From NCBI GenBank assembly GCA_002502785.1, contig DAQG01000061.1:1-24008 (forward strand): a DNA stretch of 24,008 nt, written 5' to 3'. Shown piece by piece: positions 1-5,955 of the stretch. The notes below the pieces were generated by a model. The model ran no database searches. It was not told the DNA's origin and was given only the letters and a program-made list of their open reading frames with translations. Numbering within the stretch: the first letter of the stretch is position 1; each line of letters begins with the position of its first letter. The DNA is from Methanothrix harundinacea (lineage in GTDB: Archaea; Halobacteriota; Methanosarcinia; Methanotrichales; Methanotrichaceae). The translations under genes were made by a program, and so were the position numbers.

Positions 1-156
1 CAGTCGCGTCTGAGCGGCGCTCGCAAGATCGTATCTGCGATCTTCTCGTATACCCATCGCGAGACTGACGTCACCGAGAAGCATTTCGTGCGGGTGGACA
101 CCACAGAGGTCTTCCCGTTCATGGTCACCAAGATGGCGCCATACTACGACAGGTGA
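1..156 (+). CDS. PatG C-terminal-domain-like protein, copy A (3' end only)
   Basis: The window opens inside this gene. Frame 1 reads 51 codons to a TGA at 154-156. They match the last 51 residues of the complete copy at 3838-4761 with a single substitution (SGARK here, SGSRK there), ending in the same MAPYYDR. At the DNA level there are 7 differences in 156 bases, all before base 55; the remaining 102 bases to the stop are identical. The family is the non-protease C-terminal part of the cyanobactin macrocyclase PatG, recognised from the full-length copy. It is followed after 26 bp by a small Cys-rich peptide gene, the same layout as copy B. The N-terminus and promoter lie outside the window. 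Whether copy A is full length upstream is unknown. Confidence 0.85.
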   Translation, partial: QSRLSGARKIVSAIFSYTHRETDVTEKHFVRVDTTEVFPFMVTKMAPYYDR

Positions 157-168
157 ACAAAAGTAAAA

Positions 169-176
169 GGAGGTGA
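169..176 (+). promoter_or_regulatory. Perfect Shine-Dalgarno for peptide A
   Basis: GGAGGTGA lies 6 bases before the ATG at 183. The same site, in a nearly identical spacer, follows copy B at 4775-4782. So translation of the peptide is strongly specified in both modules although the peptides themselves differ. Confidence 0.8.
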
Positions 177-182
177 AAAAGA

Positions 183-326
183 ATGGGTACTTGTTGTTCA
201 ATATGTCAAGCACCTGATGGGACATATTACGGAGGAGTTACGAGGATATATAATGTGTCTAGTTGCCCTCCGCCAGGATACAGTCGAGAATGTGATCCCG
301 GTTGGCCTGTGTATTGGTGGTGTTAG
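183..326 (+). CDS. Small cysteine-rich peptide A (47 aa), candidate RiPP precursor
   Basis: Not a family I recognise. ATG 183 to TAG 324-326 encodes 47 residues with six cysteines at positions 4, 5, 8, 28, 37 and 47; the last residue is Cys. It is rich in Gly, Pro, Tyr and Trp (C-terminus PGWPVYWWC). There is no signal peptide, membrane segment or obvious leader. It starts 26 bp after the PatG-like stop behind a perfect ribosome site and ends just before a hairpin, so it is probably co-transcribed with the PatG-like gene. Peptide B at 4790-4903 shares the first Cys at residue 4, six cysteines, a terminal Cys, and a CPxP motif (CPPPGY here, CPRPHF there). Inferred role: substrate or partner of the PatG-like protein. 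A chance ORF is unlikely given the repeated architecture. Confidence 0.72.
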   Translation: MGTCCSICQAPDGTYYGGVTRIYNVSSCPPPGYSRECDPGWPVYWWC

Positions 327-331
327 ATAAA

Positions 332-367
332 GGCTGCCCTCCTGATTGAGGGCAACCTATATTTTTA
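332..367 (+). terminator. Hairpin plus U-rich tail after peptide A
   Basis: TGCCCTC (335-341), loop CTGATT, GAGGGCA (348-354) form a perfect 7-bp stem, extended by two G-C pairs beyond one mismatch. TATATTTTTA follows. It begins 8 bases past the peptide A stop, where an end of the module A transcript is expected. Confidence 0.6.
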
Positions 368-417
368 TAGCTGGCTTAACGTCATTTTGTGGGCATGACC
401 GCCTGGGTAGTTTATCG

Positions 418-481
418 CAACTGAGTTGATTTATCTCAGTTGGTGAAGCACATAGTTGTGGTTTTCACGCTCGACAACTAT
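418..481. repeat. Two consecutive perfect 8-bp inverted repeats
   Basis: The 327-595 stretch has no gene I can support. Besides the terminator it holds CAACTGAG (418-425) with CTCAGTTG (435-442), 9-base loop, and ATAGTTGT (452-459) with ACAACTAT (474-481), 14-base loop. Neither is followed by a T tract on either strand. They lie between the converging ends of peptide A and the propeller gene, so they may be 3' structures of either transcript or operator-like sites. Confidence 0.4.
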
Positions 482-595
482 ATGGGTAGACTATCATCAC
501 CTGTATCTTAATAAAACTGTTTGAGAGATGAAAGGAAATCTCGATTCATCCCTCAGATGTTGAGTCATGTAGCTTTCCCTCGGCATAAATACGTC

Positions 596-3469
596 TCAAT
601 CTTTCTGAAGTTTTGCTTGCACACCCACGAAGCGCTCGTTAGCAGTGCTGGGCAGGTCCACCGCCCACAGGAAGGCTCTCCAGGTCAGAGCATCTTCATC
701 TTGCAAGGTCCATGTGCTCCATGCAAATGTGGCACTATCTCCTTCCGCTTGTTTCGTCCAGTTAGCAGCTTTAAATTGATCCCCGTAGTGAGCAACCAGA
801 ACTGAACTATTCATGCTGGTCTCCATGGTGATGCTGGTACTAACGAGATCGCTCCTGCTAGTTCCAGAGCCTTGATTAAATTCTTTGGAGTCATATGAAG
901 CAACCAGCGTGGGCAGAGGTTTCAGCCAGTTGTCCTCTGTCTCCCTGCAAGCTTTGCAAGACGAATATTCGGGATCAGTTTCGATATTAAGACGAACATC
1001 CGTGAGGCCGCTCTCAATGGGATATGCTCTAATGGTCAGCGGAGGGTCATTATTGTTCTGACACATAATGAGTTTGATTTCATTGAATGCAAAGCCTCTT
1101 CGTTGTTCTATTTCACTCCAGTTGCCGGCCGCCATGCTTTCCCTGTAAAAGTCCAAAACCTGCTCAGGAGTTAGGTTAGTATCGAGCACTATATTGATGT
1201 TCTTTCTCCCTTGTATCATGCTCCCTATTATTCTGGCATCATCGGGTATCGGTAGATCAATGATGGGCATATTATCGGGAAGCCGCCCCACAAGGAGTTG
1301 TACCTCCTGCAACAATCCTGGGTCAAGTGGTTCCATTAGACGCATGGCCAGTTCTTCAATAGAAGACCCATTATCTACCTCTGTATTTTCAGAATTGTTA
1401 CAGCTCTGCCAGGTGGCGACAATGCCAAAATCGTTCTGGTCTATCTGTGCTGAGACATTCCCATCGCCTTGAAGTTTCGCTTGTACTCCCAAGAAACGTT
1501 CGTTGGGAGTGCCAGGTAAGTCCACAGCCCAAAGAAGGGCGTTCCATGTCAAAGCATCTTCATCTTGAACGACCCATGTACTCCATGCCGATGAGCCGTT
1601 ATTCCCTTCATCCTGTTGTGTCCAGTTAGCTGATTTAAGCTGATCGCCGTAGTAGGCAACCAAAGATAAGCTACTCATACTGCTCTTCAGGAGGTTGCTG
1701 GTTCCAACGAAATCGCCGCCCACAGACGAGTATTGTTCATAGAAGTCCACCACGACGTCAGGTGGCACCTCATACTTTTGGAGGGGTTTCAAACTGCTCT
1801 CCATATCCTCCGTCTTTCTGCACGGTAAATACTTGGGATCGGTATGGACATCCAAGCGAACGTCTGTAGGACCATCTTCAACAGGATATGCTGAAATGGT
1901 CAGCGAGGGTTTTCTCTTGCCACGACAAACGATAATTTTATCGTACTCTGCCGAATATTCCACATCCCAGCCACCAGCAGCCATTTGCTCTTTATAGAAG
2001 TCAAACACCTGCTCAGGAGTCTGATTGACGTCGAGAACTACGCTGATGCGCTTCTGATCTCGGATAATGCTGCCGACAATCCTGGCGTTCTCAGGTATCG
2101 GAAAGTCCATTGGCATATCTTTTGAAATTCCTCCCGCCAGCAGCTGGACCGTATCAACCTCATAGTTACCAGTGTAAGTTTGTTCAGTTTCTAATAATTT
2201 TGTGGCTAGCTCTTCAACCGCTTTGTCATATTCCTGTGTTGTCCATTTTACTTTTACCAACCAGGCATCTATACCGCCAGCACCGTAACGGTTTGTAATA
2301 CCAGCGATGATATATCCACCGTCACTCGTCTCCTGAACCGAAACGCCGTCATCGGTTCCTCGTCGACCTGAGGTCATATCCCACTCCAGGACGCCCTCCG
2401 AGTTCGTCTTTATCAGCCAGAGATCGCCAGGAAAGGCTCCGTATGAGGTCGTATAACCGGCGATGATATAACCGCCGTCGCTGGTCACCTGGACGGCTTC
2501 TCCCCGGTCATTCCCCGACTCGCCGCCGAGGGGTCCTATGTCCTGTTCCGGCTCGCCGAAGGTCCTGTTCCACTCCTCCTGTCCTTCAGAATCGGTCTTT
2601 ATAAGCCAGAGATCCGTGCCTTCGGAGCCGAATGAGGTTGTATATCCTGTTATGATATACCCGCCGTCAGAGGTCTCCTGGACCGATTTGCCGCCATCAG
2701 CTTCAGACCCGCCGTAAGTTCTGTTCCATTCCTCATTTCCTTCTGAGTCGGTCTTGATCAACCAGAGATCTGTACTTCCGGCTCTGAACGAGGTTGTATC
2801 TCCCGTGACGATATAACCGCCGTCGGATGTCTCCTGGACAGAATTGCCGTATTCCGTGCCAAACCCGCCGAAGGTCTTATTCCATTCCTCATTTCCTTCT
2901 GAGTCGGTCTTGATCAGCCAGAGGTCTCCATCGCCAGAGCTGAAGGAGTTTGTACCTCCGGTGATTATGTATCCGCTATCTATCGTCCCTTGGATCGACC
3001 AGCCAAAATCGAATCCCGAACCTCCAAAGGTCCTGCTCCATTCCTGATTCCCTTTTGAGTCGGTCTTGATCAGCCAGAGGTCACTGCTAACACCATAGGA
3101 CTCTGTCCTACCTACGATGATATAGCCGCCATCAACTGTCTCCTGAACCGACTTGCCATTATCATATCTAGGCCCTCCGAAGGTCTTATTCCATTCTTCG
3201 TTTCCTTCAGAATCGGTCTTGATCAGCCAGGCGTCACCATCTCCAGCGCCGTAAGACTCCGTCACGCCTATAATGACATAACCACCGTCTTTTGTCACTT
3301 GGACTTCGCTCGCTAATTCGTTACCTGGACCGCCGTATGTCCTGTTCCACATTTCTTTTACTAATGGTTCGTCTACCTTCTTCACCCAGTCTTCAGCAGC
3401 ATCCTCGGCCACGGCAGAGGAGCACATTGAGACTAGGGCTATCAACATGGCTAAAACCGTTTTTCTCAT
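596..3469 (-). CDS. Secreted seven-bladed propeller protein with a duplicated C-terminal domain
   Basis: A 957-aa protein with an N-terminal signal peptide (about 1-21). Residues 41-410 hold seven repeats of about 50 residues. Each starts W-x-x-T-[YFS]-G, passes through DGGYIIxGxT, and ends DLWLIKTDSEG (Trp at 41, 93, 144, 196, 249, 300, 363); seven units imply a seven-bladed beta-propeller. Repeat 6 carries an insertion of about 11 residues. The C-terminal half is an internal duplication: about 416-667 and 703-957 both contain IEELA or VEELA, a PIPxxARIxGS stretch, LTPEQVxDFY or QTPEQVFDFY, and a WST..QDEDALTW end. Such propeller repeats are common in secreted proteins of methanogens; ligand and function are unknown. 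It runs head-on into module A and shares its 5' block with the HEAT gene at 5016-5786. Its codon usage is more AT-rich than the housekeeping genes downstream. Confidence 0.8.
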   Translation of the reverse strand: MRKTVLAMLIALVSMCSSAVAEDAAEDWVKKVDEPLVKEMWNRTYGGPGNELASEVQVTKDGGYVIIGVTESYGAGDGDAWLIKTDSEGNEEWNKTFGGPRYDNGKSVQETVDGGYIIVGRTESYGVSSDLWLIKTDSKGNQEWSRTFGGSGFDFGWSIQGTIDSGYIITGGTNSFSSGDGDLWLIKTDSEGNEEWNKTFGGFGTEYGNSVQETSDGGYIVTGDTTSFRAGSTDLWLIKTDSEGNEEWNRTYGGSEADGGKSVQETSDGGYIITGYTTSFGSEGTDLWLIKTDSEGQEEWNRTFGEPEQDIGPLGGESGNDRGEAVQVTSDGGYIIAGYTTSYGAFPGDLWLIKTNSEGVLEWDMTSGRRGTDDGVSVQETSDGGYIIAGITNRYGAGGIDAWLVKVKWTTQEYDKAVEELATKLLETEQTYTGNYEVDTVQLLAGGISKDMPMDFPIPENARIVGSIIRDQKRISVVLDVNQTPEQVFDFYKEQMAAGGWDVEYSAEYDKIIVCRGKRKPSLTISAYPVEDGPTDVRLDVHTDPKYLPCRKTEDMESSLKPLQKYEVPPDVVVDFYEQYSSVGGDFVGTSNLLKSSMSSLSLVAYYGDQLKSANWTQQDEGNNGSSAWSTWVVQDEDALTWNALLWAVDLPGTPNERFLGVQAKLQGDGNVSAQIDQNDFGIVATWQSCNNSENTEVDNGSSIEELAMRLMEPLDPGLLQEVQLLVGRLPDNMPIIDLPIPDDARIIGSMIQGRKNINIVLDTNLTPEQVLDFYRESMAAGNWSEIEQRRGFAFNEIKLIMCQNNNDPPLTIRAYPIESGLTDVRLNIETDPEYSSCKACRETEDNWLKPLPTLVASYDSKEFNQGSGTSRSDLVSTSITMETSMNSSVLVAHYGDQFKAANWTKQAEGDSATFAWSTWTLQDEDALTWRAFLWAVDLPSTANERFVGVQAKLQKD

Positions 3470-3536
3470 CTCTATACCACCACTCCAATTTTATACACCT
3501 ATAGGTCGCCGAGTTATTGGACTTTAGAGTCGTAAA
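3470..3536 (-). promoter_or_regulatory. Promoter and 5' block of the propeller gene, shared with the HEAT gene
   Basis: Reading the minus strand toward the ATG at 3469 there is AGGTGTATAAAA, then GGAGTGG, then the start. The TATA box begins about 26 bases before the ATG, so the transcript would be leaderless or nearly so. The same order and almost the same bases stand before the HEAT gene (5787-5826). Further upstream the segments TAGAGTCGT and AAATTCC (plus-strand readings) recur in both with different spacers. The rest of 3470-3819 holds only the palindromes and promoter of the next gene. Confidence 0.65.
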
Positions 3537-3702
3537 TTCCCGGTCGACTTACCCACTCCGTTTGATTCCCCTATGACTTCTGCAGAACATCAAGCAATTT
3601 AAACATTACGTGCGATTTGTGAAAATGAATCCATCTGGATCGAATATAATAGTTCATATTTATTTGAGTTAGAATAATCTCCTATTTAAGCTTTACTTTT
3701 TT

Positions 3703-3750
3703 GTTCGGAAAATCCGAACAATAACCACTTTTTGTTCGGAAAATCCGAAC
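3703..3750. promoter_or_regulatory. Tandem identical palindromes, candidate operator of module B
   Basis: GTTCGGAAAATCCGAAC occurs at 3703-3719 and again at 3734-3750. Each is a perfect 7-bp dyad around AAA. The copies are offset by 31 bp, close to three helical turns, so two dimers would sit on one DNA face. They lie just upstream of a TATA-like TTTATGTA (3763-3770) and the PatG-like start. No T tract follows either copy on either strand, arguing against terminators. The cognate regulator is not identifiable in the window. Confidence 0.65.
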
Positions 3751-3762
3751 AATTTCGATAGA

Positions 3763-3770
3763 TTTATGTA
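3763..3770 (+). promoter_or_regulatory. TATA-like box of module B
   Basis: TTTATGTA lies 13 bp past the second palindrome. A start of transcription about 25 bp downstream (near 3790-3795) would leave a short leader before the GTG at 3820 or the ATG at 3838. Assigned by position only. Confidence 0.4.
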
Positions 3771-3837
3771 GGATCTGGACGAAGTTACTGATCGTGCTCC
3801 TGAGAAGAGCACACCAAAAGTGAGTGGGGTAAAGAAG

Positions 3838-4761
3838 ATGAGCGAAGTTGAAAAAAATGAGGCGCCGACAGCTGCGCCTCCTGAAAAAATAGTGAACATG
3901 GGGCCGCCTCAAACGCCAGAAGGCGGGGATAACGACTGCGGATGCGCGACAGAATCGGCGACTATCGATGCTGGGAAACACGTTCCCAACTACATCTACG
4001 CCCTGGGACGAGTCGTGGCCCGTTTTCCAAGCGCTGGAGTGGAGAAGGAGTTCGCCCGAGCTGCAGGAATGACGGTGACGACTGGGCTCACAGATAGGGA
4101 GACCTTCCATGCAGTTCTCTCAAAGCCGGAGAACCGATACCTTGCACGCAAGATCTGCTGGGCTCTGACCATCGAGGGCCTGCCAGCCTACGTACTGTTC
4201 CCTCGTCACAGAGGAGACCTGGAGGCCTTGGTGGAGGCGATCCGGCCCGTCCCCAAACCCGTGGACGTTGACGTGATCATAGGCGAAAAGGGACCGATCG
4301 CACCCCCGGAGATGTGTGGCGGTCTACAGCTTCCGATGGTAGCCTTCGACCACGCCGTCTCCTTCGACCGGGATTCGATGATCAAGTCGATACCTCGACC
4401 TGAATCGATCCCTGAGAAGGACGATCCGAAGTTCAGGTCGGCTGCAGGAGAGCTCTTCGACCGAATCATGCAGGTCGCTGACAACATGGGTGAGACCGAC
4501 GAGCATCGGGCTTTGAACTACCTGGCGGTCCGCTATCCGGCGATCTACGCGAAGGCCGCCGAGGAGTTCGGCCGCAATTTCTCCTTGACCGGCGTGGTGG
4601 CAAGACAGTCGCGCTTGAGCGGCTCGCGTAAGATCGTATCTGCGATCTTCTCGTATACTCATCGCGAGACTGACGTCACCGAGAAGCATTTCGTGCGGGT
4701 GGACACCACAGAGGTCTTCCCGTTCATGGTCACCAAGATGGCGCCATACTACGACAGGTGA
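3838..4761 (+). CDS. Stand-alone PatG C-terminal-domain protein, copy B (RiPP-associated)
   Basis: From ATG 3838 the protein has 307 residues; an in-frame GTG at 3820 would add six. After a low-complexity, Pro-rich N-terminus with Cys-x-Cys at 34-36 it matches what I recall of the C-terminal 'domain of unknown function' of cyanobactin protease PatG (Pfam PatG_D and PatG_C): YIYALGR (53-59), GLTDRETFHAVLS (83-95), IEGLPAYVL (112-120), VDVDVIIG (142-149), GPIAPPEMC (152-160), IPRPE (185-189), DEHRALNYLAVRYPAIY (221-237), SRLSGSRKIV (258-267), ending MAPYYDR. The subtilisin domain of PatG is absent, so it cannot be the macrocyclase itself. In cyanobactin systems this domain travels with the peptide-maturing enzyme but its activity is unknown. 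No membrane segment or signal peptide. It is followed at once by Cys-rich peptide B and is a near-duplicate of copy A. Inferred role: binding, maturation or immunity of the peptide. Confidence 0.85.
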   Translation: MSEVEKNEAPTAAPPEKIVNMGPPQTPEGGDNDCGCATESATIDAGKHVPNYIYALGRVVARFPSAGVEKEFARAAGMTVTTGLTDRETFHAVLSKPENRYLARKICWALTIEGLPAYVLFPRHRGDLEALVEAIRPVPKPVDVDVIIGEKGPIAPPEMCGGLQLPMVAFDHAVSFDRDSMIKSIPRPESIPEKDDPKFRSAAGELFDRIMQVADNMGETDEHRALNYLAVRYPAIYAKAAEEFGRNFSLTGVVARQSRLSGSRKIVSAIFSYTHRETDVTEKHFVRVDTTEVFPFMVTKMAPYYDR

Positions 4762-4774
4762 ACAAACGTAAAAA

Positions 4775-4782
4775 GGAGGTGA
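4775..4782 (+). promoter_or_regulatory. Shine-Dalgarno that decides the peptide B start
   Basis: GGAGGTGA ends one base before the ATG at 4784 but seven bases before the ATG at 4790. Normal spacing therefore favours 4790. With that start the first Cys falls at residue 4, as in peptide A. Confidence 0.75.
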
Positions 4783-4789
4783 AATGTAT

Positions 4790-4903
4790 ATGTATTGGTG
4801 CAAGTGCTATATTAATGGTCAGTTGGTGGCAAGTGAGTACGATGCATACAATTGTCCGAGACCGCATTTTTACTGCGCGGGTCAGACAGTGTGTAATTGC
4901 TGA
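4790..4903 (+). CDS. Small cysteine-rich peptide B (37 aa), candidate RiPP precursor
   Basis: ATG 4790 (or 4784, two residues longer) to TGA 4901-4903. The 37-aa product starts MYWCKC and has six cysteines at 4, 6, 22, 29, 35 and 37, ending VCNC. It has no leader, signal peptide or membrane segment. It shares with peptide A the first-Cys position, cysteine count, terminal Cys and a CPxP motif, but little else; the flanking ribosome site and the upstream gene are almost identical. That pattern, a constant processing gene with a variable small Cys-rich product, is typical of peptide natural-product and bacteriocin cassettes. The function is inferred only. No homologue is known to me. Confidence 0.72.
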   Translation: MYWCKCYINGQLVASEYDAYNCPRPHFYCAGQTVCNC

Positions 4904-4940
4904 GTAAAGCTGAACCACATAGAAAAAGATACAAAGCACG

Positions 4941-4990
4941 AACCCCGAACCCCGAAATGGGGGGGTTCTGTGTCCATCAATTTTTATACA
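4941..4990 (+). terminator. Hairpin after peptide B
   Basis: GAACCCC (4947-4953) pairs with GGGGTTC (4962-4968) over an 8-base loop; the left arm is doubled (GAACCCC also begins at 4940). A T tract (TTTTTATA) follows about 12 bases later. It lies between the converging ends of peptide B and the HEAT gene. Confidence 0.5.
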
Positions 4991-5015
4991 TTTTGAGAGC
5001 GTTTGCAGCCGCTTC

Positions 5016-5786
5016 TTAGACCATAGGATTTCTGTCGTTAAGCTTCTGTTTCAATGGTTCTATTGCTCTTATATCTCTGAGATCGCCAAGCGACGCCGCG
5101 GCTGTTGCTCGAACATGAGCGTCATCGTCCTCGAGAGCCTTGATCAGTGGTTCTACCGCCCTTGCATCCCCAATAAATCCGAGAGACCCCGCTGCATTCA
5201 TCCGGACACTTGGAATGTCATCATCAAGTGCTTGGATCAACGGTTCCACCGCCCTTACATCCACCATCTTCCCGAGGGGCCATGCAGCGTTTATTCGTAC
5301 CCGGTCATACGAATCGTTAAGCGCCTGGATTAACGGCTCTACAGCTCTTGCATCCCCAATAAATCCGAGAGCTTCTGCAGCCCTCCATCGAACCTCGCCA
5401 TCTGCATCATCGAGGGCCTGAATCAGCGACTCCACAGCACTCACATCTCCGATTTTACCGAGAGTCTCTGCGGCCGTCGCTCGAACAGAACTATTTTCAT
5501 CCTTGAGATACTCGATAGCCTCCTCAACCTCGGACCCATATCCATGAATGATCTCTACTCTGGGACCGTTTCCAGTCTCATTAACTATTGTTACGGTGCC
5601 CGTTTCCAGCTTCGTCTTAAATATGTATGGACCGTTTTCAGTCTCTTTCAATACGATTTCGACACCGTTCTGGTCGCAGTCTTCATAGGCTTCTTGCGCC
5701 AGCGCATATATGTATGGCGTAGACAGCACTGTCAAGGCAAGAAAGACCCTGGCCAACGTCGCCAAACCTGCTAGTTTTTTTCTCAT
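5016..5786 (-). CDS. Secreted HEAT-repeat protein
   Basis: A 256-aa protein. Residues 1-30 form a signal peptide or signal anchor (MRKK, hydrophobic run, ALAQEA). A short region of about 50 residues with two related KETENGPYIF / NETGNGPRVE stretches follows. From about residue 88 to the end come five to six HEAT (PBS-lyase type) repeats of 31 residues, each with [AV]VEPLIQAL-(N/D)D-x(4)-VRxxAAxxLGxIGD. HEAT repeats bind proteins; the target is unknown. Signal and repeats together suggest a surface or extracytoplasmic scaffold. The stop is 112 bp from that of peptide B, head-on, the same layout as the propeller gene in module A, and the promoter block is shared with that gene. Confidence 0.8.
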   Translation of the reverse strand: MRKKLAGLATLARVFLALTVLSTPYIYALAQEAYEDCDQNGVEIVLKETENGPYIFKTKLETGTVTIVNETGNGPRVEIIHGYGSEVEEAIEYLKDENSSVRATAAETLGKIGDVSAVESLIQALDDADGEVRWRAAEALGFIGDARAVEPLIQALNDSYDRVRINAAWPLGKMVDVRAVEPLIQALDDDIPSVRMNAAGSLGFIGDARAVEPLIKALEDDDAHVRATAAASLGDLRDIRAIEPLKQKLNDRNPMV

Positions 5787-5826
5787 TTCTATATCCCCAC
5801 TCCTGTTTTATACACCTAAGAGGTCG
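5787..5826 (-). promoter_or_regulatory. Promoter and 5' block of the HEAT gene
   Basis: On the minus strand AGGTGTATAAAA is followed by AGGAGTGGGG and the ATG at 5786, with the TATA box about 26 bases before the start. This copies the block at 3470-3508 before the propeller gene with only a few changes, so the two genes are probably expressed together, with very short leaders. Confidence 0.65.
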
Positions 5827-5893
5827 TAGAGTCGTCAGGTGGTGAAATTCCAGCCACCAGATCAACCCCAAACTCATCTAATGTTGCTCCTAT

Positions 5894-5930
5894 GTAAAGT
5901 CCATATGACATTAAGTCATATAAACTTTAC
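5894..5930. repeat. Long AT-rich interrupted palindrome
   Basis: GTAAAGT (5894-5900), ATATGAC (5903-5909), loop ATTAA, GTCATAT (5915-5921), ACTTTAC (5924-5930): two perfect 7-bp arm pairs separated by a 2x2 mismatch. It lies between the stop of tsr3 and the HEAT promoter, both on the minus strand. No T tract follows on that strand, so an operator or an RNA 3' structure is as likely as a terminator. Confidence 0.5.
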
Positions 5931-5955
5931 GAGAGATCGCGTATCTGGCGCAGAG

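Noticed and set aside
2300..3350. DNA-level tandem repeat array as a mobile or CRISPR-like repeat
   Set aside because: The approximately 155-bp periodicity is explained by the seven propeller blades encoded there.
3703..3750. Tandem palindromes as terminators
   Set aside because: No T tract follows on either strand, and their place just before a TATA-like box fits operators.
3703..3750. Start of a CRISPR array
   Set aside because: Only two 17-bp units with a 14-bp gap; no spacer-length intervals, no further repeats and no cas genes.
3682..4110. Minus-strand frames over the palindromes and the PatG-like start
   Set aside because: Shadow of the PatG-like gene and its operators; composition is not protein-like and there is no ribosome site.
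4324..4803. 159-codon minus-strand frame across the end of the PatG-like gene and start of peptide B
   Set aside because: Antisense shadow; the plus-strand gene has clear family motifs throughout.
5020..5500. 93-bp DNA periodicity
   Set aside because: It is the coding sequence of the 31-residue HEAT repeats.
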